Assembly (NCBI GenBank): GCA_027490875.1
Contig: JAIXXE010000123.1
Span: 1-11,320 of the forward strand
Length of the DNA: 11,320 bases
Source of the DNA: Alphaproteobacteria bacterium
GTDB lineage: Bacteria; Pseudomonadota; Alphaproteobacteria; UBA2136; UBA6156
Direction of reading: 5' to 3'
Shown: piece by piece, positions 1-6,684 of the stretch
Position numbering within the stretch: the first letter of the stretch is position 1
Layout: the number at the start of each line of letters is the position of its first letter
Notes under the pieces: generated by a model
Databases searched by the model: none
Told to the model about the DNA's origin: nothing
The model's input: only the letters and a program-made list of their open reading frames with translations
Position numbers and translations under genes: made by a program

Positions 1-1
1 G

Positions 2-913
2 GTTGATGCTGAACACAGCCTAGATTTCTATTGGGGAAAGGATGCGGAAGGCAGGTTTCTGCTTGTCCTTCGTCTGAAGAATGCTATTCAGCAAATCTTC
101 AAAGAACCTATTTTCCGGCTTGCCGGTATTACAGGTGATTTCCGCAAATCCGATGAATCCGGCCATATGCTGGTGCTGACTCTTCAGGATATAGCGCAGG
201 CCGATATTTTTCACCGGCTATGTCTCGACTTGGTGGAATCTAGCAGGAACTGCGGTGACGAAATCTTGGCGGCAGATGTGATTATGACTCGCATGAAACG
301 CTGGCAGGCCTTTCTCAGCAGAAAGAACCGCGGGCTGTTGAAACCCCATGAGGTACAAGGCCTGTTTGCGGAGATTTCATTTCTGGCGGAACTTGTGGTC
401 GGACAAGGATTCTCTGTTGAGGCTGCGATTAATGCATGGGTGGGACCCAAGGAAGCTCCTCAGGACTTCATTCTGGGCAAATATGCGGTAGAGGTGAAGT
501 CAATCTGTGGGAGCAACAGGAACACGGTCCGTATTTCATCGGAGAATCAGCTTGTAAACCATTTGGAGTCGCTTTTCTTGCGGATTTTCTATCTGACTGA
601 GGATGCCACGGGTAATGCTGGGGAATCACTGAATGGCCTTGTGAGACGCCTGAAAATCGATTGGCAGTCGCATGAACCGGCCGCAGTACTCGCGTTTGAG
701 GATATTCTGCATGCCGCAGGATATTTGGAACTGCCGGAATATGATCTGCCGCGTTACCATGTGATTCGAACCTCAACCTATCTGGTTTCAGCCGAATTCC
801 CGAAAATAGACCCTTCCAGCCTGAAACCGGGTGTGAAAAACGTGGCCTACGATATAGATCTCAGCCTGCTTAAGGGCTTTGAAAGCGCAATTCCTAACAA
901 AGGAGCCGAATAA
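2..913 (+). CDS. PD-(D/E)XK nuclease-like protein, DUF4420 family (5' partial)
   Basis: The reading frame is open from base 2, so the start lies outside the window and 303 residues are visible. The inside ATG at 167 is probably not the start, because upstream codons already give family-like sequence (DFYWGKDAEGRF). The nuclease core is visible as D155 (QDF) followed by E164-V-K166 in the string YAVEVKS, which is the PD-(D/E)XK metal-binding pattern. The size fits DUF4420 proteins, which are a little over 300 residues, so only a small N-terminal piece is missing. These proteins are known from defence operons with a MutL-like ATPase, a Z1-domain protein and AIPR (Mza-type), where they probably cut or sense nucleic acid; the exact role is inferred. 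The stop TAA overlaps the ATG of the AIPR gene by one base (TAATG), so the two are translationally coupled. Confidence 0.85.
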   Translation, partial: VDAEHSLDFYWGKDAEGRFLLVLRLKNAIQQIFKEPIFRLAGITGDFRKSDESGHMLVLTLQDIAQADIFHRLCLDLVESSRNCGDEILAADVIMTRMKRWQAFLSRKNRGLLKPHEVQGLFAEISFLAELVVGQGFSVEAAINAWVGPKEAPQDFILGKYAVEVKSICGSNRNTVRISSENQLVNHLESLFLRIFYLTEDATGNAGESLNGLVRRLKIDWQSHEPAAVLAFEDILHAAGYLELPEYDLPRYHVIRTSTYLVSAEFPKIDPSSLKPGVKNVAYDIDLSLLKGFESAIPNKGAE

Positions 914-915
914 TG
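901..915 (+). promoter_or_regulatory. Ribosome binding site and TAATG coupling junction
   Basis: AGGAG at 901-905 stands seven bases before the ATG at 913. The upstream stop codon at 911-913 shares its last base with this ATG. Both the Shine-Dalgarno site and the shared base support 913 as the true start of the AIPR gene and point to coupled translation. Confidence 0.8.
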
Positions 916-2961
916 GCACTGGAACTGGGTGAGTTTTTTCACGATCTGCGGCAGGATGTTCTCCTGCGAGCCTCTGCAGGGCAGGATTTCCTTGAATCTG
1001 AGTTTGCTCTCGGAATTGCCGAAGAGCTGACTCAAGCCGGGGTGATTGATGGTTTTGAATCCTGTCCTTACAAGGCCCCGAAAGGCCAGCGAGTGGATGG
1101 TTACTGGTTTGAAGAAGATCAGGATACGCTGAGCCTGTTCATAGTGGATTATGCGAACAGGACAGATATCCAGTCCCTTACCAGAACCGAGGTTGAGACC
1201 ATATTCAAACGGCTGTTCAACTTCTTCACCGCCAGCCTAGATGGCTTGCACACCGACCTAGAGGAAACCTCTCCCGGCTACGGACTTGCAAGGGAAATTC
1301 ATGACCGTAGCAATGCATTTTCAAAAGTTGACCTTTATCTGTTCTCGGAGAGGGTATTGAGCGAAAAACTTGAAACCATTGAGGACAGGGATTTCAAGAA
1401 ATGGAGTATATCCCATCATATCTGGGATATTTCACGCCTGCATCGTATGGAAACGGCACAGGGAGCACGTGAAGAACTTATTATTGATTTCGAGGAAGTT
1501 TATGGGCAGCAGTTGCAATGCCTTCCGGCACACCTCACTTCTGCACAGTATGAATCCTACTTGGTGGTCATGCCGGGAAAGCTGCTTGCCGACCTTTACG
1601 GTCGTTTCGGTTCCCGGTTGTTGGAACAGAATGTACGGTCCTTCCTGCAGGCACGTGGTAAGGTAAACAAGGGCATCCGGTCCACCATCATGACAAACCC
1701 GGAAATGTTCTTTGCTTTCAATAACGGTATCACCGCCACGGCAACGGAGCTGGTTACGGAAAAACAGAATGGCAGCGTTTTGCTGAAGAGCATTCGTGAC
1801 CTGCAGATTGTGAATGGTGGGCAGACCACTGCCTCACTCTTTCATACACAGCGGAAAGACAAGGCCAGTTTGGACAAGGTCTTTGTCCAGATGAAGCTGT
1901 CTGTGGTGGAGAAGGAGAAATCTGAGGAGATTGTGCCTAAAATTTCGGAGTATGCAAATACCCAGAACAAGGTCAGTGCCGCGGACTTTTTCTCCAACCA
2001 CCCCTTCCATGTTCGGATGGAAGAATTTTCTAGACGGTTGTGGGCACCGGCTCTGGCCGGTTCTCAGAGGGAGACGAAATGGTTTTATGAGCGTGCTAGG
2101 GGGCAGTACGCTGACGGACAGGCAAAACTTGGCGTAGCTGACAAGAAACGCTTTATTGCCGAGTTTCCTAAGGCCCAGATGTTTACCAAAACCGATCTCG
2201 CCAAATACGAAAATGTCTGGGATGAGAAGCCCACCTACGTCAACCTAGGGGCACAGAAGAACTTTGCTCAGTATGCCCGCCGGATCGGCAAAGAATGGGA
2301 GGAGAATTCTGCCCGATTCAATGAGCATTATTTCAAACGAGCCATTAGCCGCGGGGTTATTTTCAAAACGACAGAGAAAGTGGTCTCAACTGCCCAATGG
2401 TATAATGGGGGCTATCGGGCCAACGTGGTTGCCTATACCCTCGCGCTGATGGGCCATAAAGTTAAGGCAGCTGGGAAAAGCATCAATTATGAACAGATAT
2501 GGAACCGGCAGAAGATTTCGGAAAACTTTGAGTCCGCCATCCGCATCTTATCTAAAGCAGTTCATGAGAACATAACGCAACCTCCGGCTGGCATATCAAA
2601 CGTCACCGAGTGGTGTAAGCGCGACGGATGTTGGGAAAGCCTGAAGTCCATGGATTTGGATCTGCCAGCAGAGTTTTTGGCTGAAATGGTGGATGAATCC
2701 CGCGATAAGGAAAACCTGAAGGACGCTGCTAAAGTTCAGAAGATTGATGATGGTATTATTGCTCAAAGAGAGGTTCTGAAAATGGGCGCTATCCGCTGGC
2801 AGCAATTTAAAGAGTGGTGCCCTGGCAGACTGGCGTTATCACCACGGGATCAGGGAATCTTGGATGTGGCTACTAAGATTCCTCGTCAGATACCTTCCGA
2901 AAAACAGTCAATAATTCTGCTTGAAGTGCTTGAGCGGGCAAAAGCTGAAGGCTGGATATAA
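913..2961 (+). CDS. AIPR family protein (abortive infection phage resistance)
   Basis: The protein has 682 residues, a usual length for AIPR (Pfam AIPR) proteins, and appears complete. The family signature is clear: FFAFNNGITAT around residues 266-276 and LQIVNGGQTTASLF at 297-310, the NNGIT and VNGGQT motifs that define AIPR. The N-terminal ~200 residues contain acidic and aromatic segments such as LFIVDYANRTDIQ, also typical. AIPR proteins are linked to abortive infection in phage defence; some are associated with nuclease partners, but their biochemical activity is not well established. The coupled DUF4420 nuclease directly upstream fits the Mza-type locus (MutL, Z1, DUF4420, AIPR), of which this would be the last gene. 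No clear intrinsic terminator follows. No frameshift or missing motif is seen. Confidence 0.93.
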   Translation: MALELGEFFHDLRQDVLLRASAGQDFLESEFALGIAEELTQAGVIDGFESCPYKAPKGQRVDGYWFEEDQDTLSLFIVDYANRTDIQSLTRTEVETIFKRLFNFFTASLDGLHTDLEETSPGYGLAREIHDRSNAFSKVDLYLFSERVLSEKLETIEDRDFKKWSISHHIWDISRLHRMETAQGAREELIIDFEEVYGQQLQCLPAHLTSAQYESYLVVMPGKLLADLYGRFGSRLLEQNVRSFLQARGKVNKGIRSTIMTNPEMFFAFNNGITATATELVTEKQNGSVLLKSIRDLQIVNGGQTTASLFHTQRKDKASLDKVFVQMKLSVVEKEKSEEIVPKISEYANTQNKVSAADFFSNHPFHVRMEEFSRRLWAPALAGSQRETKWFYERARGQYADGQAKLGVADKKRFIAEFPKAQMFTKTDLAKYENVWDEKPTYVNLGAQKNFAQYARRIGKEWEENSARFNEHYFKRAISRGVIFKTTEKVVSTAQWYNGGYRANVVAYTLALMGHKVKAAGKSINYEQIWNRQKISENFESAIRILSKAVHENITQPPAGISNVTEWCKRDGCWESLKSMDLDLPAEFLAEMVDESRDKENLKDAAKVQKIDDGIIAQREVLKMGAIRWQQFKEWCPGRLALSPRDQGILDVATKIPRQIPSEKQSIILLEVLERAKAEGWI

Positions 2962-3206
2962 GTATCAAATTTTAACATGTAGCTACGTCAGCCCCAATTT
3001 TAATGAGAATCTTTTCGCTTTCTCTCCCCGTTCTCACATCACCCACTGTGGTGCTGCAAAATCTGAGAATTGAAATTTGCAGGGGGTTGTCTCAAGGGGG
3101 TTGGTTTGCGCAGGTGGTCGCGGCGGCATGATGGGGCCAGCGGGGGTGTGATGGCCTGCGTGGCGCTGCGTGTGGGCACGTGGCGGCTTTTCCGGTTGCA
3201 AAACGC

Positions 3207-3233
3207 GCAAGGGGTTATAAAAACCTTGCAAGG
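3207..3233. repeat. Nested inverted/direct repeats around palindrome CCTTGCAAGG
   Basis: GCAAGG occurs at 3207-3212 and again at 3228-3233, and its complement CCTTGC lies at 3224-3229. The last two form the perfect ten-base palindrome CCTTGCAAGG (3224-3233). The first copy and the complement could also form a hairpin over an AT-rich loop. It may be a protein-binding site, such as an integrase or excisionase arm site near the proposed att, or it may be chance. Confidence 0.4.
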
Positions 3234-3303
3234 CAATGGCTTGGGTTCTCTCGCCACGCAGTTCGGTCGCAAGCGCCAAGCACTTTTGGGTGAAGAAATG
3301 TTC

Positions 3304-3332
3304 GGGAAGTTAGGGTTTAGGGATTCAGGGGG
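3304..3332 (+). other. Canonical G-quadruplex motif with telomere-like TTTAGGG
   Basis: Four G runs stand at 3304-3306, 3313-3315, 3320-3322 and 3328-3332, separated by loops of six, four and five bases. This meets the standard G3+N1-7 definition of an intramolecular G-quadruplex. The core reads TTAGGGTTTAGGG. It lies about 100 bases before the tRNA-like att sequence. Whether it folds or acts in vivo is unknown. Confidence 0.65.
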
Positions 3333-3434
3333 TTATGCATGAGAGTGTTGTGCGAGTGGGGTTCTACTCACCGCCAACAAAAGAGTTCTTTATTTAAAAC
3401 AAGAGGAAGAACCGCATGCCGTAGGCTGTGGGGC

Positions 3435-3453
3435 AATCCTCTCGCTTCCGCCA
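3435..3453 (+). other. tRNA-Ser 3'-end fragment, probable island attachment site (att)
   Basis: The 19 bases parse as a tRNA 3' end: AAT (end of the T-loop), CCTCT (3' half of the T-stem), CGCTTCC (3' half of the acceptor stem), discriminator G and CCA. Bacterial tRNA-Ser genes commonly end in CGCTTCCGCCA, as in the E. coli UGA isoacceptor. The bases before it do not form the rest of a tRNA: no TTCG in the T-loop, no GGAAGCG 5' acceptor strand at the right distance. Integrases of genomic islands often recombine at tRNA 3' ends, leaving the intact tRNA at one end and a 3' copy at the other. A + strand 3' copy puts the island to its left, where the defence genes are. Confidence 0.6.
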
Positions 3454-3546
3454 TTATAAGATTTTAAAATACCTGATATTTCCAAGAAATGATGAATCAT
3501 AATTTGTCCGATAACTCCTTAAAAAGATTTGAAGTTATCAACTTTA

Positions 3547-3575
3547 TTGACAAATGAAACAAAATATTCTAAATT
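3547..3575 (+). promoter_or_regulatory. Probable sigma70-type promoter of the exported-protein gene
   Basis: A perfect -35 box TTGACA (3547-3552) is followed after 17 bases by TAAATT (3570-3575), which matches four of six -10 consensus positions. The surroundings are AT-rich. Transcription would start near 3582, about 60 bases before the ATG at 3643. Confidence 0.55.
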
Positions 3576-3582
3576 TTTACAT

Positions 3583-3604
3583 TCGCCGGCAGTGGCGATT
3601 TTTT
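3583..3604 (+). terminator. Terminator-like hairpin at the predicted transcript 5' end
   Basis: TCGCC (3583-3587) pairs with GGCGA (3594-3598) over a six-base loop and is followed directly by six T (3599-3604). This has the shape of a short intrinsic terminator. It could stop transcription arriving from the island side. Because it begins about where the downstream promoter should start transcription, it could instead be a 5' stabilising or attenuating hairpin. Confidence 0.45.
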
Positions 3605-3642
3605 GTTAGGTTAAAGCATAGGAAACAGGAGACCGTAGGTAG

Positions 3643-4194
3643 ATGATAACGTATCGCCACTTATCTATGGTCGCGGTAGCCATCATCGCTGCGACACAGG
3701 GAGCGTTTGCGGAAGCACCCATCTCTAGCAACCCCACCCGCATCACGTCTGATTACGGCCTTACATTGACAGACCTCAATGCGGATGGCGAAAAGGACAT
3801 AATCCTCCGTAACCGCTGGGACAATGGCAATGCCCACAGTTTTGACCGTTACACGATAGCCATTTTGCAAACAGACCCCGCGTCAGGCATGCACATAGCC
3901 TATGAGGTACCGCTGGGAGAATCCTCGCAGTACCGCATCCAAACCGATGAAGGTGCGGAATGCCTGCGGACTGGGTATGTCTTTCGGTTAAACAATAAGC
4001 GCCAATTGGAGTTGGTAGAATATCGGCTGGCGGAGGGCACTGAAACCTATTGTGAAATGACCCCCATGACCACGACCACCTACCGACTGGAACGCACCGA
4101 GGGCGAAGCTGGCTTACCACCGTTTTACCTACGAAAAGTTGAACAGAAGCTCTCAAGCCAACCCTACGCGGATGTGAATCCCTTCATGCGATAA
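3643..4194 (+). CDS. Exported protein of unknown function with a DxNxDG calcium-type loop
   Basis: The protein has 183 residues and I do not recognise a specific family. The N-terminus is a typical Sec signal peptide: a short basic start, a hydrophobic stretch around residues 9-19, and a probable cut after A21-F22-A23. A loop of the form D44-x-N46-x-D48-G49-x-x-D52, in TLTDLNADGEKDIIL, resembles the calcium-binding loop of FG-GAP/VCBS and EF-hand-like proteins, but only one copy is present. Two cysteines (in AECLRT and TYCEMT) could form a disulfide in the periplasm. An AGGAG-like site at 3627-3631 lies 11 bases before the ATG. The gene has its own promoter and terminator, so it is probably monocistronic. 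A periplasmic or surface location is inferred; the function is unknown. Confidence 0.75.
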   Translation: MITYRHLSMVAVAIIAATQGAFAEAPISSNPTRITSDYGLTLTDLNADGEKDIILRNRWDNGNAHSFDRYTIAILQTDPASGMHIAYEVPLGESSQYRIQTDEGAECLRTGYVFRLNNKRQLELVEYRLAEGTETYCEMTPMTTTTYRLERTEGEAGLPPFYLRKVEQKLSSQPYADVNPFMR

Positions 4195-4213
4195 TCCAGC
4201 CTCAATACCAAGG

Positions 4214-4234
4214 CTCCCGCGAGGGGGTTTTTTT
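4214..4234 (+). terminator. Intrinsic terminator after the exported-protein gene
   Basis: CTCCC (4214-4218, with one T-G pair) pairs with GGGGG (4223-4227) over a GCGA tetraloop and is followed by seven T (4228-4234). An upstream AGCCT (4198-4202) could pair with AGGCT (4211-4215), a competing fold that would break the terminator stem; this may be chance. Confidence 0.75.
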
Positions 4235-4262
4235 ATTCATTCCAATAGAAAGGGCCGATACT

Positions 4263-4541
4263 ATGCCTGCCATTTATGCCTATGCCCCTGAGGGTGAAGC
4301 CCGCACCACCTTTTATGAATTTGCCAACGGCCGTAAGGAAAAGTGGATCGGCGGCAGTGCCGCTTGGCGCAATAACAATCCTGGCAACTTACGGCCAGCC
4401 AAAGCACATCCGGGGCAAATCGGTGAAGCTCGAAATTTTGCCGTATTCCCCGACCATGATAAAGGCAAAAAAGCCATGGTGGCGCAGTTAAAGCGCCCCC
4501 TGTATGCCACCAAAACTTTGGAACAGGCGATCAGCCCCTAA
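4263..4541 (+). CDS. Truncated phage P5/lysin-like protein
   Basis: The 92-residue product carries the sequence AAWRNNNPGNLRP (residues 33-45), then NFAVFPDHDKGKKAM and LYATKTLEQAI. This is the beginning of a domain seen in phage structural protein P5-like and other peptidoglycan-acting proteins, which use NNPGN(L/I)R near the N-terminus followed by F-x-V/I-F-P-x-x-x-x-G. In complete members the sequence continues after the T-L-x-x-A-I segment into a Tyr-Ala-Pro-Pro type stretch. Here it stops at once, so the protein is probably the remnant of a longer gene. AAGG sits about eight bases before the ATG. The stop TAA (4539-4541) overlaps the complementary stop of the convergent methyltransferase gene, which suggests that the end was set by a recombination junction. 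Family recall is from motif memory, so function is tentative. Confidence 0.6.
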   Translation: MPAIYAYAPEGEARTTFYEFANGRKEKWIGGSAAWRNNNPGNLRPAKAHPGQIGEARNFAVFPDHDKGKKAMVAQLKRPLYATKTLEQAISP

Positions 4542-5254
4542 GCCTTGGTGCAAATAACCAGCTGGACAAAGGCGCCCGTCATCTCGGCTTTGGTGAGTGT
4601 AACCGCTTGACGGGCTTTGACCGCAATATCGCCAAACATCAGCTTTTTAACCCACTGGCGGATAGGAACCGGCACCATCCGGTGCAGGCCGCTTTTCATC
4701 ATAGTGGGGTTAATCTGGCGGGTGACGGCGTTGCTTTGGCCATACCACTCCTGGTTATCAAAGCCATTGGTTCTCAGTTTACTTACCAGTTCGGCGTGGC
4801 TGTATTCCCGGATATGAAAGGGCGTAACGTTATGCTTTTGCGGCCCCTCGTTCATGGGCGTTGAGAGAATGAGCTTACCGCCCGGTTTAAGACTGGCAAA
4901 CAGCGCGGTGAGGAAAGCATCGCCATCGGCTTCGCTCATGTGCTCAAGCGTTTCGAAGCTGGTTATGACATCGTAAGGGCCAGCAGCCGAGAGTTGACTT
5001 GCAGCTAAAAAATGGCAATTTGCCTTAGCAAAGTGCCTGTTGGCATGGTCGACCGTGGGTTGGTCGATATCAAAGCCAATCACTGATTTGGCGCTTTGGG
5101 CCAACATGGCCGAACCATAGCCCGCACCGCAGGCAATATCGGCCACGGCCAGACCCGCAACATGGGCAAGCGCAAACGTATAGCGCTGCTCGTGATCAGG
5201 AAAGTCGGCCAGAAACGCCTTGAGGTTATCGGGTGTAGTAGGGAGGCGTTCCAT
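4538..5254 (-). CDS. Class I SAM-dependent methyltransferase
   Basis: The 238-residue protein has the Rossmann-like methyltransferase motifs in order: motif I DIACGAGYG (39-47), the acidic end of strand 2 in IGFDID (59-64), SFETLEHM (99-106, motif IV region), and LKPGGKLILSTP (122-133, post motif). This resembles UbiG/Methyltransf_11-type small-molecule or sugar methyltransferases. The C-terminal ~80 residues, with several basic positions, probably contribute to acceptor recognition. It is the last gene of the minus-strand polysaccharide operon, 14 bases after the flippase gene. It may add an O-methyl group to the glycan, for example on heptose or at a chain end; that substrate is inferred from the neighbours only. 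No strong Shine-Dalgarno site is visible before the ATG. Confidence 0.92.
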   Translation of the reverse strand: MERLPTTPDNLKAFLADFPDHEQRYTFALAHVAGLAVADIACGAGYGSAMLAQSAKSVIGFDIDQPTVDHANRHFAKANCHFLAASQLSAAGPYDVITSFETLEHMSEADGDAFLTALFASLKPGGKLILSTPMNEGPQKHNVTPFHIREYSHAELVSKLRTNGFDNQEWYGQSNAVTRQINPTMMKSGLHRMVPVPIRQWVKKLMFGDIAVKARQAVTLTKAEMTGAFVQLVICTKA

Positions 5255-5268
5255 GGGCGGGCTTTCTC

Positions 5269-6600
5269 TTAATTCTTCTTAATTGTTTTCACTCTCAGCG
5301 CACGGATGGCAAGCACATCCCGCACTTTAAGGCTGATGGCGTAGGCATCACCGCGCGCGCGCAGTAACCATTGCAGCCCAAGAGGTTCGACATGGCGGTG
5401 GTACAGAAGGCCGTCGTAAACCAAGGCTGGCAGGGTTGAAAGGCAGGCTAGCAGGGCAATTTCTATGAGGGTTGGCTGGCCCAGCCAGAGCACACCCACC
5501 GCGATAACCAAGGCTTTGCATAGTAAGGCAAACCATTCCGACTTAAGCGGCAACTGCGGCAGCCCAAGGCCCCGAAAGCCATCCATAAACGCCGTATGAA
5601 GACCCATAAGGGCACCGGCCGCCAGCAGCAGGGTTGCCACAGGCACAGCCGGGGCAAAGGCCTGCCCAAATAACAACGGCAATAGCCATGGTAACAGCAC
5701 GCCCAACACCATCACACCCATGGCAGATAACGCTGTCAGGACCCGTAGCGCTGAACCAAACAGCAAGACCGGATTGCGACCATCGTGGGTACTGCCAGCC
5801 AAATAGGGGATGAGCAGAGTCCCCACGCTCTGCTGCAGCGAGGTGAACATCTGCCCGACCGCCAAGGCAATAGTGTAGTACCCAAGGGCGGTGGTGTTTA
5901 ACACCGCCAGCACCACGAATTGGTCGAAGCGTTGGCCCAGTATCTGCGGAAGTTGGCTAAAAAAAGTGGGTTTGGCAAAATGGTAAAGCGGGCTGATGAG
6001 CGACCTATCCACCCGCAGCGGCCAATGAATGTACCGGTGGCAAATAAAATAGGCTAGCGGCAGCCCAAACAGGGCCATCAGCCCAACGTAGCCCCAACCA
6101 ATCACAGTGGCCTCTGGCCGCCACAAAGCCAGCAGCACCGCTGCCAGATAGACGGCAGAAATCCCCACGCGGTAGATATTATAAACGCCGTAATGTTTAA
6201 GCCCAAGGGCGGTGTTAAAAGGCATGCTGTACAGTGTGAACAGCGGTAGCAAACAAATCAAAAGCCACGCGGCATGATGCTGTAACCCTGTCCCTTCCAG
6301 CAACCAAGGTATCGCCGCGAGGCCAAACGCCACCGTAACCAAGCATGGCAGCAGCGCCAGCAGCATCGTGGTGCCGGTAATGGTGCTTGCCTGATTGGGC
6401 CTTTGGGACACCAACACAGTCTGGGCATGAGGCAAGCCCGCCAGTGCAACAAACTGGAGCGTGAGGGGCAGCAGCAGCAAGGCGGCCAGTTCCCCGCGCA
6501 TATCGGGCCCTAATAGCCGTGCGGCCAGAATACCGGACGCGAGGGAGAGCAACAGCTGCCCCCCAAACCCCGCCAGAGTCATGCCAATATGTTTTAACAT
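5269..6600 (-). CDS. Wzx-type polysaccharide flippase (MATE/MOP superfamily)
   Basis: This 443-residue protein is almost wholly hydrophobic, with about a dozen predicted membrane segments starting at residues 5-27. The N-terminal pattern GGQLLLSLASGILAARLLGP and the later PTFFSQLPQILGQRFDQFVV are typical of Wzx/oligosaccharide flippases of the MOP superfamily, and the length is normal. It would move lipid-linked glycan units from the cytoplasmic to the periplasmic face of the inner membrane. It ends with a basic cytoplasmic tail (RALRVKTIKKN). The Shine-Dalgarno site is weak, and 84 bases with inverted repeats separate it from gmhA, so its translation or transcription may be set separately from the heptose genes upstream. 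Confidence 0.92.
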   Translation of the reverse strand: MLKHIGMTLAGFGGQLLLSLASGILAARLLGPDMRGELAALLLLPLTLQFVALAGLPHAQTVLVSQRPNQASTITGTTMLLALLPCLVTVAFGLAAIPWLLEGTGLQHHAAWLLICLLPLFTLYSMPFNTALGLKHYGVYNIYRVGISAVYLAAVLLALWRPEATVIGWGYVGLMALFGLPLAYFICHRYIHWPLRVDRSLISPLYHFAKPTFFSQLPQILGQRFDQFVVLAVLNTTALGYYTIALAVGQMFTSLQQSVGTLLIPYLAGSTHDGRNPVLLFGSALRVLTALSAMGVMVLGVLLPWLLPLLFGQAFAPAVPVATLLLAAGALMGLHTAFMDGFRGLGLPQLPLKSEWFALLCKALVIAVGVLWLGQPTLIEIALLACLSTLPALVYDGLLYHRHVEPLGLQWLLRARGDAYAISLKVRDVLAIRALRVKTIKKN

Positions 6601-6645
6601 AGGCCAACCATAGGGTGGCCACCCCGGTAAGACAACAGAATAAAA

Positions 6646-6684
6646 GCCGCGCCCAAAGCCATCTCCCTTGGGCCTACTCTGGCT
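6646..6684 (-). terminator. Possible weak terminator or attenuator between gmhA and the flippase gene
   Basis: On the minus strand GCCCAA (6673-6668) pairs with TTGGGC (6656-6651) over an 11-base loop. An outer AGCC (6684-6681) can pair with GGCT (6649-6646), followed by TTTTATT. The stem is bulged and the T tract is interrupted, so read-through is likely. It may reduce expression of the flippase and methyltransferase genes. Confidence 0.3.

Larger units (their letters stand above)
2962..3434. other. Gene-poor, G-rich gap at the end of the defence island
   Basis: I see no convincing gene here. Two runs of five G (3082-3086, 3096-3100) and further G runs give the + strand a marked G excess up to about 3345. 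A TTG-initiated frame at 3070-3342 and its minus-strand shadows encode low-complexity basic sequence with no recognisable motif and no good ribosome site. Just after the AIPR stop, TGAGAA (3004-3009) and TTCTCA (3031-3036) could pair across a 21-base loop, but no T tract follows, so a terminator is not supported. Confidence 0.6.

Noticed and set aside
3004..3053. Terminator after the AIPR gene
   Set aside because: TGAGAA/TTCTCA has a 21-base loop, CACC/GGTG is very short, and no T tract follows either.
3082..3146. A second G-quadruplex from the G5 runs at 3082, 3096, 3133 and 3142
   Set aside because: The middle loop between the second and third runs is over 30 bases, outside the usual definition.
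3070..3342. Open frame of 90 codons from a TTG in the G-rich gap
   Set aside because: No Shine-Dalgarno site, no recognisable motif, low-complexity basic composition driven by G excess, and overlapping frames of similar length on the minus strand.
3364..3453. A complete tRNA-Ser gene ending at 3453
   Set aside because: No GGAAGCG acceptor strand, D-arm or TTCG T-loop is present; only GGAAG at 3405-3409 can pair with CTTCC, far too close for a class II tRNA.
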